Shown piece after piece: positions 1 through 10,195 of a stretch of 64,000 nt of DNA. Position numbers and translations under genes: made by a program. The notes below the pieces were generated by a model, which made no database searches, was not told the origin of the DNA, and worked only from the letters and a program-made list of their open reading frames with translations. This stretch comes from Acidovorax carolinensis. GTDB taxonomy: Bacteria > Pseudomonadota > Gammaproteobacteria > Burkholderiales > Burkholderiaceae_C. Within the stretch, counting starts at the first letter, position 1. Each line of letters begins with the position of its first letter. The DNA lies in NCBI RefSeq assembly GCF_002157145.1, contig NZ_CP021361.1:1178001-1242000 (forward strand), given 5' to 3'.

Positions 1-1135
1 GTGGCGCCAATCAGGATGAACATCACGAAGCTCGACAGCTTGGTGGTGGACGCGAGGGCCTGCTTGAGCAGCTTCATGTCCAGGCGCTTGCGTGCCCAGC
101 CCATGATCAAGGCCCCATGGCGCCCATGGCACCGCCTTCGGTGGGGGTGGCAATGCCCAAAAAGATCGTGCCCAGCACCAGAAAGATCAGCAGCAGGGGC
201 GGGATCAGCACAAAGGTCACGCGTTCTGCCAGGCGCGAGAGCAGGCCCAGCTTGAAACCCTTGTTGAGCAGTGCTATGACCAGCGCCACAGCCGTGCCGC
301 CGCACATGGCCACCACGACCTTTTCGTCTGTGGCCACGGACGTGACCAGTTCGCCCTGCCACCAGGTGTGCACTTCGGCCATGTGGCGCGCCAGGAAGAT
401 CGACACGGTGGCAGACAGCCCGGCCAGAATGGCCAGCGAGGTGTATCCGCCTCCGCCATTGGGTTCGCGGTAGGTGCGTGCTTCTGGCGGCAGGGCGGGC
501 ACCTGGTGGGGCTTGAACACTGCCAGGAACAGCACATACAGCACATACATGCCCATCAGCATGAAGCCGGGCATGAACGCGCCCTTGTACATGTCGCCCA
601 CGCTCTTGCCCAGCTGGTCGGCCATCAGGATCAGCACCAGCGATGGCGGAATGATCTGGGCCAGCGTGCCGGACGCGGCAATCACGCCACTGGTCAGCCG
701 GCGGTCATAGCCATAGCGCAGCATGATGGGCAGCGAGATCAGGCCCATGGAGATGACCGATGCCGCCACCACGCCGGTGGTGGCTGCCAGCAGGGCGCCG
801 ACAAAGATCACGGCCAGTGCCAGGCCGCCGCGCATCGGCCCAAAGACCTGGCCCACGGTGTCCAGCAAATCCTCGGCCATGCCGCTTCGCTCCAGTATCA
901 AACCCATGAGGGTGAAGAACGGAACGGCCAGCAAGGTGTCGTTGGCCATGATGCCAATGAGGCGCTGGGGCAGCCAGGACAGCACCGAGCTGGGGAAAAT
1001 GCCCATTTCGATGCCCACGAAGCCGAAAAACAGGCCGCAGGCGCCGAGGCTGAAGGCTACCGGGAAACCCAGCAGCAGGAACATGATCAGCCCCGCAAAC
1101 ATGAAGGGGGCGAAATTGGTCGCGAAGAATTCCAT
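1..1135 (-). CDS. dctM: TRAP transporter large permease (DctM), frameshifted as sequenced and cut by the window edge
   Basis: This is the large membrane subunit of a tripartite ATP-independent periplasmic transporter, which imports organic acids using a sodium or proton gradient. The start ATG at 1135 begins MEFFATNFAPFMFAGLIMF, follows a CGGAG-like ribosome site, and lies 20 bp after dctQ. About ten hydrophobic segments follow, with the family's conserved PTEGGAMGA stretch near the break. The reading frame then stops at 107-109. In the next frame the family sequence resumes (ALIMGWARKRLDMKLLKQA) and runs to base 1. One added C in the run at 113-116 restores the frame. No DctP binding protein is seen, so it may lie left of the window. 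Family assignment is secure; the substrate is unknown. Confidence 0.9.
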
Positions 1136-1155
1136 GATAAAGATGCTCCGTGGAC

Positions 1156-1788
1156 TCAGCGTGCGGGCGAGGCGGGTGGGGTGGTGCCCGCAGCAGCAGC
1201 GGCGGCTGCTTCCTGTTGCTGGCGCAGGATCTCGACCAGTTCCTCTTCGGACGATTTTTCGACGAGGCGGCCCATGGGGTCGGGACCCTGGCCGCGCAGG
1301 AACGCGATGCGCTTGATCAGCTCGGACCAGCCTTGCAGCATCAGCAGCGTGAAGCCCACGGGCAGCGCCGCCCACACGGGCCAGCGGATCAGGCCGCCGG
1401 GGTTGCCCGACATTTCGCCGGTCTGGTAGTTCTGGATGACCAGCGGCCAGCTCAGGTACAGCACCAGGATGCAAATCGGCGTGAGGAAGAATGCAAAGCC
1501 CACGATGTCGATCCACACCTGGACGCGCTTGGGTAGCCGGCTGTTGACCACGTCAATGCGTACATGCTCGCGGTGCAGCAAGGTAAACCCGGCTGCCACC
1601 AGGAAAGACCAGGCAAACAGGTACCACTGCGCTTCCAGGAAGGCATTGGAGCTGACCCCGAAAATCTTGCGTACCAGCGCGTTGACGGCGCTCACGGCGG
1701 TGGCCGCGAAAATGAGCCAGATGACGTACTTGCCGACAAAGGCGTTGAGTGCGTCTATGGCGCGTGAAAGTTTGAGTAAGGCCTGCAT
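1156..1788 (-). CDS. dctQ: TRAP transporter small permease (DctQ)
   Basis: This is the small membrane subunit of the TRAP transporter, about 210 residues with four predicted membrane helices. It includes the family-typical segment EAQWYLFAWSFLVAAGFTLL followed by HREHVRIDVV. I chose the ATG at 1788 over the upstream TTG at 1800 because a TTGGAGA ribosome site ends 5-6 bases before it. The C-terminal tail is low-complexity (glutamine, alanine, proline) and probably cytoplasmic. The gene is co-directional with dctM 20 bp downstream, and the two should be co-transcribed. The ModE-like gene ends 180 bp upstream on the same strand. Confidence 0.92.
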   Translation of the reverse strand: MQALLKLSRAIDALNAFVGKYVIWLIFAATAVSAVNALVRKIFGVSSNAFLEAQWYLFAWSFLVAAGFTLLHREHVRIDVVNSRLPKRVQVWIDIVGFAFFLTPICILVLYLSWPLVIQNYQTGEMSGNPGGLIRWPVWAALPVGFTLLMLQGWSELIKRIAFLRGQGPDPMGRLVEKSSEEELVEILRQQQEAAAAAAAGTTPPASPAR

Positions 1789-1970
1789 GGGCGTCTCCAA
1801 TCAGAAAGCTTTGCGTGCGACATGCCCGCCCGGTCGCCAAGGGGCGCACGGGATCAGCAAATTTTGACAACCGCGCGATTCTACGGAGCACTGTAGGCGG
1901 AGGCTGACGGCAGCGTGACGGTGTTATCCCTCGGCAGTGGCTTGTCTGGAAGCTTCCAAAAGCATAGCAA

Positions 1971-3097
1971 TCAGGGTTTCTGCCTAGCGCTGGCGCCCCG
2001 TTTGCGACCGCTGAATCGCCACCATGGCAGCACCGTGCTCATGGCCAGCACTTCGCCGCAATGCAAGGGGGTGTAGCCCGGCAGTGCCCGCATGTGCGCC
2101 AGCCACTCGGGTGTCTGCAGCAGGTTGCGCAATGCCAGCGTGGCGGGCTGGTCCAGCGTGGACTTGAGGCAGGCGAGGTGGTAGCGCTCATGCACCAGGG
2201 GCACAAAATCCAGCCCCGGACATGGGCAGCCAGCGCAATACCCATGCCCACGTCGGCCGCGCCGGCCGCCACGGCCTGCGCCACGGCGCCGTGTGATGGC
2301 TCGTTCAGGTCATAGCCGGTGATGTCTTCGGGCGTGAGCCCGGCCATGGCCAGCAGGTCGCCCAGCAGCACCCGTGTGCCGGTGCCCAGTGGCCGGTTGA
2401 CAAACCGGGCGCCGGTGCGCGCCACGTCGGCCAGGGTGTGCAGTTGCAGCGGATTGCCGCGCGCAACGATCAGCCCCTGGGTGCGCCGCGCAAAGCCAAT
2501 GATCTTGTGCCGTCCCGGTTGCAGCAGCGGGCGGTAGGTGCGCGCCGCCAGCGAATCGGCAGCGGGGTCTTCCAGCGTGTGGAATCCTGCCAGCGTGCAC
2601 CGGCCTTCGTTGAGCGCACGGATGGCGTCCACACTGCCGGTGAAGCGGATATCGAGGTGCAGCGCGCCGCCTTCGCCGGGCGTGGCGGCGTGGGCGCGCA
2701 GCGCGCCCAGGGCGTCGTCGTGGCTGGCATACATGGTGAGCACATGGGTGCTGTCGTCAAACGCCACGGCAAAGGCGCGCTCGAGGTCCGCGTGCAGCGC
2801 GGCAATCTGCGGTGCCAGGCGCGCCTGGGCCTGGCGCTCGGCCCACAGCAGCTTGGTGCCGAACTCGCTGAGCTGCGCCGACTGGCCCTTGCCCCAGGTG
2901 ACGAGCTCGCCGCCGAGCTGGTCTTCCCAGCGCTTGAGGGCGCCCCACACATGGCGATAGGACAGCCCCAGCGCGCGCGCGGCGGCCGAGATGGAGCCCT
3001 GCTGCGCCACCGCCTGCAGCATTTCGGGCAGCGGGTTGCGGATCAGGGCGTCGCCGGCATCGCGGCTGAGCGTGTAGTGAAGTTGGACCCTATGCAC
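1971..3097 (-). CDS. ModE-like HTH regulator with a periplasmic-binding-like sensor domain, frameshifted as sequenced
   Basis: The N-terminus (about residues 20-85) is a LysR/ModE-type winged helix with the recognition segment GSISAAARALGLSYRHVW. The rest resembles a PBP-type ligand domain as found in one-component molybdate/tungstate regulators. The frame breaks after AAHVRG. The downstream frame resumes as LDFVPLVHERYHLACLKS and ends at 1971. Adding one C to the run at 2214-2217 gives a single 375-residue protein. The GTG start at 3097 leaves 50 bp to the divergent tupB start, so the gene probably controls the tup operon and itself. Ligand sensing of tungstate or molybdate is inferred from context only. 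Confidence 0.8.
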
Positions 3098-3106
3098 AGG
3101 TGTTCA

Positions 3107-3146
3107 TATCGCTGGATATTGATTCGGTGCATACGATAGTCGAATC
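3107..3146. promoter_or_regulatory. Candidate operator between the ModE-like regulator and tupB
   Basis: Two inverted repeats overlap in the 50-bp divergent gap. GATTCG (3121-3126) pairs with CGAATC (3141-3146) across 14 bases, and TATCG (3107-3111) pairs with CGATA (3134-3138). Position and symmetry fit the binding site of the adjacent regulator. No experimental motif was used. Confidence 0.35.
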
Positions 3147-3147
3147 C

Positions 3148-3881
3148 ATGTCCACTCTCTCTGAAAGCGTCATCACGGCGCTGCATCTCACGGTTTCGGC
3201 CGACCCTGTCTTGTGGACCATCGTGGGCCGTTCTCTTTCTGTCAGCGGCACGGCCTGCCTGCTGGCCTGCGGTGCCGGCGTGGTGCTGGGCGCGTGGCTG
3301 GGCGTAGCCCGGTTTGCGGGCCGGGGCGCCGTGCTGGCCTGGCTCAACACCATGCTGGCCGTGCCTTCGGTGGTGGTCGGGCTGGTGGTTTATCTGCTGC
3401 TGTCGCGCAGCGGCCCGTTTGGCGCCCTGGGCTGGCTTTTCACGTTCAAGGCGATGGTGATTGCCCAGACCCTGCTGGTGCTGCCGGTGGTCACGGCCCT
3501 GACCTGTCAGCTGGTGGCCGATGCCGAGCGCGGCCATGGCGAGCAGTTGCAGTCGATCGGAGCCGGCCCCGTGATGCGCAGCCTGCTGCTGGCCTGGGAC
3601 GAGCGCTATGCCCTGCTGACGGTACTGATTGCATCGTTCGGGCGCGCCATTTCCGAGGTGGGCGCGGTGATGATCGTGGGCGGCAACATCGACGGCTTCA
3701 CGCGCGTGATGACCACCGCCATCGCCCTGGAAACGAGCAAGGGCGATCTGCCGCTGGCCCTGGCCCTGGGCATGGTGCTGCTGGCCGTGGTGCTGGCGTT
3801 CAATGTGCTGATCGCTGCGTTGCGGCGCTGGCGCGAAGGCGTGGATGGCACCTCGCAGGGCGCCCTGCCCGGGGTGCTGGC

Positions 3882-3885
<4 letters not shown>
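3148..3885 (+). CDS. tupB: Tungstate ABC transporter permease (TupB type)
   Basis: This is the inner-membrane permease of a TupABC-type importer, about 245 residues with five to six hydrophobic segments. The binding-protein-dependent transporter EAA-like loop is visible around EQLQSIGAGPVMRSLLLAW. Tungstate specificity is inferred from the downstream TupA-type binding protein with its TTST motif. I place the start at ATG 3148 (MSTLSESVITALHL); an upstream GTG at 3100 is possible but would run through the probable operator. The stop overlaps the tupC start in an ATGA, implying translational coupling. Confidence 0.88.
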
Positions 3886-4675
<790 letters not shown>

Positions 4676-4679
<4 letters not shown>

Positions 4680-5503
4680 AGAATATGAAGCATTTTTGGC
4701 CTCTGGCGCTTATTGGTAAAGCGCTTCCAGCTATCGTTTTTGTAGTTGGTGGGGTTGCCCATGCGCAATCCATCACCATGGCATCCACCACGTCCACAGA
4801 GCAGTCGGGCCTGTTCGGCTATCTGCTGCCCGAGTTCAAGAAAGCCAGCGGGCTGGATGTGAAGGTGGTGGCACTGGGCACGGGTCAGGCGCTCGACACG
4901 GCGCGCCGCGGCGATGCGGATGTGCTGTTTGTGCACGACCAGGTGGCCGAAGAAAAGTTTGTCGCCGACGGCTGGGGCGTGAAGCGCTACCCCGTGATGT
5001 ACAACGACTTCATCCTGGTGGGCCCCAAGAACGATCCCGCCGGTGTCAAGGGCAAGGACGTCGTTGAGGCGCTGAAAAAGCTGGCCGCTGGCAACGGGGA
5101 TTTTGTCTCGCGCGGTGACAAGAGCGGCACCCACGCCGCCGAGCTGCGCTACTGGAAGCTGGCCGGCGCCGATGCCGCCAAGGGCAGTGGCTACAAGGAA
5201 TGCGGCTGTGGCATGGGCCCGGCGCTCAACATTGCCGCATCCAGCGGCGCCTACGCGCTGGCCGACCGCGGCACCTGGCTCAACTTCAAGAACCGCGCCG
5301 ATCTGGCCGTGCTGGTGGAGGGCGATACGCGCCTGTTCAACCAGTATGGCGTGATGGTGGTGAACCCTGCAAAGCATCCGCATGTGAAGGTGCAGGACGC
5401 ACAGAAATTCGTGGACTGGGTGGTCTCGCCCGCCGGCCAGACGGTGATTGCCAATTACAAGATCGGTGGCGAGCAGCTGTTCTTTCCCAACGCGGCAAAG
5501 TGA
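4676..5503 (+). CDS. tupA: Tungstate ABC transporter substrate-binding protein (TupA type)
   Basis: This is a periplasmic oxyanion-binding protein of 275 residues. The mature part begins near AQSITMASTTSTEQSGLFG, which contains the TTST ligand loop typical of TupA. A conserved KECGCGMGPALN segment lies in the second lobe. The signal peptide runs from residue 1 to about 31 and ends at AHA. Residues 6-24 of it are encoded by one copy of the dispersed palindromic repeat, an unusual origin for a signal sequence. Together with tupB and tupC this forms a complete importer. Tungstate rather than molybdate is the family-based preference. Confidence 0.9.
4691..4745. repeat. Dispersed palindromic repeat inside tupA
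   Basis: The inner arms GGCGCTT and AAGCGCTT are separated by 7 bases and flanked by AT-rich boxes (TTTTTGGCC on the left, AGCTATCGTTTTTG on the right). The copy is fully in frame and encodes residues 6-24 of the TupA signal peptide. Confidence 0.8.
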
Positions 5504-5512
5504 GGCCTCGCC

Positions 5513-6343
5513 ATGGTTCGCCGCTCCCTGATGGCCGTTGCGGCCGCCGCAGCCTTGACAACGGTGTTGTCCGCGTGCTCCAGCAACACCAAGGCGCCTT
5601 CCATGGCTGACGTCGCGCCGGTACAGGTCTACGCCGCGGGCAGCTTGCGCGAAGCGTTGACCGAGATCGCGCGCCAGCACGAGGCCCGCACGGGGCAACC
5701 GGTGGCGCTGACCTTTGGCGCCTCGGGCCTGCTGCGCGAGCGCATCGAAAAAGGCGAGCCCGCGCAGGTGTTTGCTTCGGCCGACACCGACCATCCCCAG
5801 CGCCTGGCGGCGCGCGGCGGCTGGCAAACGCCCACGGTGTTCACGCGCAATGCCCTGTGTGCGCTGACCAGCGAGCAGATCAGCGCCACGCCCGAAACCT
5901 TGCTGGCCACCCTGCTGCGTGCCGATGTGCGCGTGGGCACTTCCACACCCCGGGCCGACCCGTCGGGGGACTACGCCTGGGCACTTTTTCGCAAGGCCGA
6001 CGGGGTGCGGCCGGGCGCCTTTGCGCAACTCGATGCCAAGGCCCTGAAGCTCACCGGTGGCGCCGACTCGCCCAAACCGCCGGCGGGCAGGGGAACCTAC
6101 GCCTGGGTGATGGACCAGCGCCAGGCGGATGTGTTTCTGACCTACTGCACCAATGCCGTGGCGGCGCAGGCCGAGGTGCCGCGCCTGCGCGTGGTGCAGT
6201 TGCCGGCTGCGCTGCAGGTAGGCGCGGCCTACGGACTCACGGTGCGCTCCGATGCACCAGCCCCTGCCGCAACGTTTGCGCAGACCTTGCTGCAGCCGTC
6301 CGCGCAGGCCGTGTTGCAGCGTCTGGGGTTTGGCAAGCCCTGA
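5513..6343 (+). CDS. ModA-like molybdate-binding lipoprotein
   Basis: This is a periplasmic oxyanion-binding protein of the ModA type, 276 residues. The signal peptide ends in a lipobox LSAC at about residues 19-22, so the protein is probably membrane-anchored. ModA hallmarks are AAGSLREAL at the start of the mature fold, FGASGLLRERI, and a FASAD loop. The gene starts 9 bp after the tupA stop and is evidently part of the tup operon. No second permease or ATPase accompanies it, so it may share TupBC or deliver its ligand elsewhere; that is inference. Confidence 0.82.
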   Translation: MVRRSLMAVAAAAALTTVLSACSSNTKAPSMADVAPVQVYAAGSLREALTEIARQHEARTGQPVALTFGASGLLRERIEKGEPAQVFASADTDHPQRLAARGGWQTPTVFTRNALCALTSEQISATPETLLATLLRADVRVGTSTPRADPSGDYAWALFRKADGVRPGAFAQLDAKALKLTGGADSPKPPAGRGTYAWVMDQRQADVFLTYCTNAVAAQAEVPRLRVVQLPAALQVGAAYGLTVRSDAPAPAATFAQTLLQPSAQAVLQRLGFGKP

Positions 6344-6392
6344 GCTGAAGGCAGCGGCGCAAAAAAGCGCGTTGCATGCATTGCATGCCTCA

Positions 6393-6431
6393 CACGCCGT
6401 GCCCGCCTGGTGGGGCACGGCGTGCTTTTTT
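6393..6431 (+). terminator. Rho-independent terminator of the tup operon
   Basis: A 12-bp perfect stem (6393-6404 with 6413-6424) with an 8-base loop is followed by CTTTTTT. It lies 50 bp after the ModA-like gene and before the convergent UbiB-family gene. Confidence 0.85.
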
Positions 6432-6452
6432 GTGAGGGGGCTGGCGTCGGGC

Positions 6453-8150
6453 TCAGTCGTCGTCGCGGTGGTGGCTGCTGCGCCAGATGGCGCGCACCAG
6501 CCACAGCCCGCAAACCACGGCGCCAAAGAAACCCAGGAAGCCAAAGGCCGGCAGTCCGAACAGCGTGGGCCCGCCCTGCACGGTCATCACGATGGACGAA
6601 CCGACGATGAGGGCGGCGATGATCAGCGCCATCGACAGCCGGTTGGCAGAGCGGTCGATCTGGTCGCCCACCCGCTTGAGGTGGGCCACTTCGATGCCGA
6701 CCTGCAGGCGACCCCGGCGCGCGTTGCGCAGCAGGCGCGCCAGGTCGTCGGGCAATTGCTCGATGGTGGCGAGTGCCCGGCCCAGGGTCTGCCAGGCGCG
6801 CCCGGCCAGTGCGCGGGGCTGGTAGCGGGCGCGCACCACCTGGCGCAGCAGTGGCAGGGCTTCGGAGGTCATGTGGAATTCGGGGTCCAGATTGCGGCCC
6901 ATGCCTTCCAGCGAAATGAAGGCCTTGATGAGCAGCGCCAGATCGGGCGGCAGGCCCAGGTGGTGCTCGCGCAGGATGGCGGTCACGTCGGCCAGCATCT
7001 GGCCCAGCTGCAGTTGGGCCAGGGGCACGCCGTGGTACTGGTCCACAAAGGCTTCCACCTCCGTTTCCAGTTGCCCGAGGTCCACCCCGTGGGCGTCGCC
7101 CGCCCAGTCCAGCAGCACCTCGGCCACCGCCTGCGGCTGGCGCTCCACCAGACCCAGCAGCATGTGTAGCAACTCGTCGCGCCGCCGCTGCGACAGGCGG
7201 CCCACCATGCCGAAGTCGATGAAGGCGATGCGGTTGCCTTCCAGGTAAAACACATTGCCGGGGTGCGGGTCGGCATGAAAGATGCCGTCTTGCACAATCA
7301 TCTTGAGCACGGCCTGCGCGCCGCGCTGGGCCAGCACGGTGCGGTCAAAGCCGGCTTCGGGTGTCAGCGCGTCAAGCTGCCCGCCTGGCACGCCCTGGAT
7401 GAGCTCCTGCACGTTGATGCGTTCACTGGTGTGTTCCCAGTACACGCGCGGCACCACGATGAAGGGCAGGCTGGTGAGGTTGCCGGCAATGCGCTCGGCG
7501 CTGCGGCATTCGCCCGCAAGGTCCAGTTCGCGCCGCAGGGATCGTGCGAACTCGCGCACCAGCTGCTGCGGCCGGTAGGGTTTGAGGGCGGGAAGCTCGG
7601 CTTCGGCCAGCGCGGCCAGCCGCTCCAGCAGGCGCAGATCGGCCTCGATCACCCCGCTGATGCCGGGGCGGCGTATCTTCACAATGACTGCGCTGCCGTC
7701 ATGCATCTGTGCGCGGTGCACCTGCGCAATCGATGCCGCGGCCAGCGGCTCGGTGTCAAAGCGTGCAAACACCTCCTCGGGCTCGCCGCCCAGGTCCTCG
7801 CACAACTGGGGGCGCAAAGTCTCCAGGGGCACGGCCGGGACATGGCTGTGAAGCTTTTCAAACTCGGCAATCCAGTCGGGGCCGAACAGGTCGGCGCGGC
7901 CTGCCAGGAGTTGCCCGAACTTGACGAACGTGGGCCCCAGTTCTTCCAGCGCCAGCCGCACCTGCACGGGTGGCTCGATGCGGGTCAGGTCGCCCGCCAG
8001 GTTCCAGTGCAGTGCCTGGCCTGCGCGCTCCAGCTTGTCGGCCAGGCCGAGGCGGCGCACGGTGTCGCCAAATCCGTGGCGCACCATCACGCCCAGAATT
8101 TCTTTCAGGCGGCCCAGATCGTGCGCGGCTCCCAGGGTCTCGATCAGCAT
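6453..8150 (-). CDS. ABC1/UbiB-family atypical kinase (AarF-like)
   Basis: This 565-residue protein belongs to the ABC1/ADCK/UbiB family, whose best-known bacterial member supports ubiquinone synthesis. The family motifs are visible: KFGQ (77-80), the Ala-rich loop AAASIAQVH (137-145), the VKI lysine (about 158), HADPHPGN (292-299) and DFG (312-314). Two C-terminal hydrophobic helices (about 515-560) anchor it in the membrane. The alternative N-terminal features of canonical UbiB are less clear here and no other ubi gene is nearby, so it could be a paralogue rather than the main UbiB. It converges on the tup operon. Confidence 0.88.
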   Translation of the reverse strand: MLIETLGAAHDLGRLKEILGVMVRHGFGDTVRRLGLADKLERAGQALHWNLAGDLTRIEPPVQVRLALEELGPTFVKFGQLLAGRADLFGPDWIAEFEKLHSHVPAVPLETLRPQLCEDLGGEPEEVFARFDTEPLAAASIAQVHRAQMHDGSAVIVKIRRPGISGVIEADLRLLERLAALAEAELPALKPYRPQQLVREFARSLRRELDLAGECRSAERIAGNLTSLPFIVVPRVYWEHTSERINVQELIQGVPGGQLDALTPEAGFDRTVLAQRGAQAVLKMIVQDGIFHADPHPGNVFYLEGNRIAFIDFGMVGRLSQRRRDELLHMLLGLVERQPQAVAEVLLDWAGDAHGVDLGQLETEVEAFVDQYHGVPLAQLQLGQMLADVTAILREHHLGLPPDLALLIKAFISLEGMGRNLDPEFHMTSEALPLLRQVVRARYQPRALAGRAWQTLGRALATIEQLPDDLARLLRNARRGRLQVGIEVAHLKRVGDQIDRSANRLSMALIIAALIVGSSIVMTVQGGPTLFGLPAFGFLGFFGAVVCGLWLVRAIWRSSHHRDDD

Positions 8151-8233
8151 GGGGGCATGATAGCCCGGCGCCTGACACGTTTGCCTGCAGCGAGGTCAGC
8201 CCGCTGGCGCCTGCGCGGGACTGCGCGGGGAAT

Positions 8234-9985
8234 TCAGGTCCAGCGGTAGCCGCCAGCCGCGTGCAGCGCCCAGCGGCCGTCGCCCGTGAGTTCCAGCACC
8301 TGGTGGTGGTAGCCCAGCACGCTCTGGTGGTGGCTGACGCTGACCGGCGTGATCGACAGGCCCGCCAGCTGGCCATACAGCAGCGCCTCGTTGGTGGCAT
8401 CGAGTGCGCTGGTGGCTTCGTCCAGCAGCAGGTAGCGGGGCTTGGCCAGCAGCGCGCGGGCAAAGGCCAGGCGCTGCTGCTCGCCAACCGACAGCACCTT
8501 GGCCCAGTCGAGGTGGGCGTTGAGTCCGCCGAAGCGCTCGGCCAGTGTGGGCAGGTTCACCCGTTCCAGCCATTGCTGCAGTTCTTCGTCGGAGATCTCG
8601 CGTTCCGTCTGCGGGTAGAGCAGCTGGCAGCGCAGGTCGCCCAGCGGCAGGTAAGGGTTCTGGGGCAGAAACAGCATGTCGGGGTCGGCGGGGCGCATGA
8701 CCTCGCCAGAGCCGGTGGTCCAGAGCCCCGCCACCACGCGCAGCAGCGAGCTTTTGCCCGCGCCGCTGGGCCCCACGATGAGCAGGCCCTTGCCCGGGGA
8801 CACGCTGAGCGTGAGCTCGCGCAGCAGCAGGTGTTCGCGGTTGGGGGTGAGCACGGTCAGCTGCGTCACCCCGAGCTCAAAGCCCGGCAGGGTATGGATC
8901 TGCGCCGCGGCCTCGAAGCGGGGCTCGCTGGCGCCGTCATCGTCGGCGCGGATGGCCCCCAGGGCCGGGTCGTCCAGCGTGGCGGAAAACGCATGCAGCC
9001 GGTCCACGCCGGCCGAGAAGCGGCTCAGGCTTTCGAAATGCTCGACGATCACCGTCAGCGCGCTCAGGATGGCGGCAAAGGCTCCGGCGGCCTGGATGGC
9101 CCGGCCGACCTCCAGCTCGCCCGAAAGCACCTGGTTGGCAATGATCACGCTGGGCAGCACGATGGTCAGAAAGCTGTGGGTGTACTGGAACAGGTTGAGC
9201 TTGAATTGCCAGCGCAGCACTTGCTGGTAGTTGGCGTACAGGGCATCAAAAATGCGGCGCAGGGTGGACATTTCGCGCTGCTCGCCGCTGTGAAAGGCGA
9301 TGGGCTCGGCATGCTCGCGCACCCGCACCAGGCTGAAGCGGAAATTGGCCTCGCGCTGCAGCTGGCGGTAGTTCAGCCCGATCAGGCGCTTGCCAAACAC
9401 CTTGGCGGTGAACACGGTGCTAAAGATGGCATAGCCGATCAAAAAATAGACCAGCCCTTGCGAAATGGTCCACAGCACGCTCGAAAACGCGATCAACTGG
9501 ATGACCGAGCCCAGCGCGATCATCGAAAAATACAGCGACTGCTGGGTGAATGCGTTGATGTCTTCCGCGATGCGCTGGTCGGGGTTGTCGATGCCCACGA
9601 TGGCGTTGAGCCGGTAGTAGGCCCGCTGGTCAAAATAACGCGCCAGAAAATGCTGCGTGAGCCAGCGCCGCCAGCGCAGGCCCAGCGTGTCGCGCACGTA
9701 GTAATACAGCGCGTAGATCGGCACGGCCGCCACCAGGATGAGGGTGTAGCGCCGGATCGACGCCCAGAAGCGGTCCGCATCGCCCGCCGCCAGGGCCGAG
9801 GTGAATTCGCCGGTTTCGTGGTTGAACCACACGTTGAAGGCGGTTTGCCCCAGCAGCAGCAGCACCAGCAGCGCCAGCAGCCCGCGCGAGCGCCAGCGCT
9901 CTTCGGATTGCCAGAAGGGCCGTGCGATCTGCACGAATCGGCGCCACAGGCGGGTGTTGAAGCCTGACGGATCTTCGTGGGACAT
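8234..9985 (-). CDS. SbmA/YddA-type ABC transporter, fused membrane and ATPase domains
   Basis: This half-transporter of 583 residues combines an SbmA/BacA-like membrane domain (about 1-330, including the typical NPDQRIAEDI loop near 134-143) with an ATPase domain. The ATPase has Walker A GPSGAGKS (405-412), signature LSVGEQQ (498-504), Walker B YLLLDEA (518-524) and a switch histidine in SVSHH. Relatives include YddA and vitamin B12/peptide transporters, so the substrate cannot be assigned. I chose ATG 9985 (MSHEDPSGFN) because the preceding in-frame stretch looks non-coding. The UbiB-like gene begins 83 bp downstream. Confidence 0.87.
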   Translation of the reverse strand: MSHEDPSGFNTRLWRRFVQIARPFWQSEERWRSRGLLALLVLLLLGQTAFNVWFNHETGEFTSALAAGDADRFWASIRRYTLILVAAVPIYALYYYVRDTLGLRWRRWLTQHFLARYFDQRAYYRLNAIVGIDNPDQRIAEDINAFTQQSLYFSMIALGSVIQLIAFSSVLWTISQGLVYFLIGYAIFSTVFTAKVFGKRLIGLNYRQLQREANFRFSLVRVREHAEPIAFHSGEQREMSTLRRIFDALYANYQQVLRWQFKLNLFQYTHSFLTIVLPSVIIANQVLSGELEVGRAIQAAGAFAAILSALTVIVEHFESLSRFSAGVDRLHAFSATLDDPALGAIRADDDGASEPRFEAAAQIHTLPGFELGVTQLTVLTPNREHLLLRELTLSVSPGKGLLIVGPSGAGKSSLLRVVAGLWTTGSGEVMRPADPDMLFLPQNPYLPLGDLRCQLLYPQTEREISDEELQQWLERVNLPTLAERFGGLNAHLDWAKVLSVGEQQRLAFARALLAKPRYLLLDEATSALDATNEALLYGQLAGLSITPVSVSHHQSVLGYHHQVLELTGDGRWALHAAGGYRWT

Positions 9986-10138
9986 GGAGTGTTCGGGTGG
10001 TGCGCGGCTTGCGGTCTGGATTGTCGCCGCAAGCACGAGCGCAGCAGCCCGATTGGACCGCTGGCGGGTCAAGTTTGCCCTGCGCACGCCGGGATTCGAG
10101 CGTTTTGCCAGCCTGAGAAATGAAGCAACAGAAGCAAA

Positions 10139-10195
10139 ATTGCTATTAAATTAGTAGCTGTTTGCGCTTATTTATAAAGGGCTCAATGCACTTTT
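10139..10195. repeat. Dispersed palindromic repeat at the 3' end of the AcoR-like gene
   Basis: TGCGCTT and AAGGGCT arms with a 7-base spacer are bordered by GCTATTAAATTAGTAGCTG. Most of the copy is translated: it supplies the stop codon and the last residues (about CIEPFINKRKQLLI) of the regulator. Confidence 0.7.

Noticed and set aside
1945-1995. Possible dispersed repeat copy at the 3' end of the ModE-like gene
   Set aside because: Only AAAAGCATAGCAAT and CTAGCGCTGG fragments match; the inner arms do not pair, so I left it out of the repeat count.
6453-8150. Assignment as the main ubiquinone kinase UbiB
   Set aside because: No ubi genes are adjacent and several ABC1-family paralogues exist in related genomes, so only the family was assigned.
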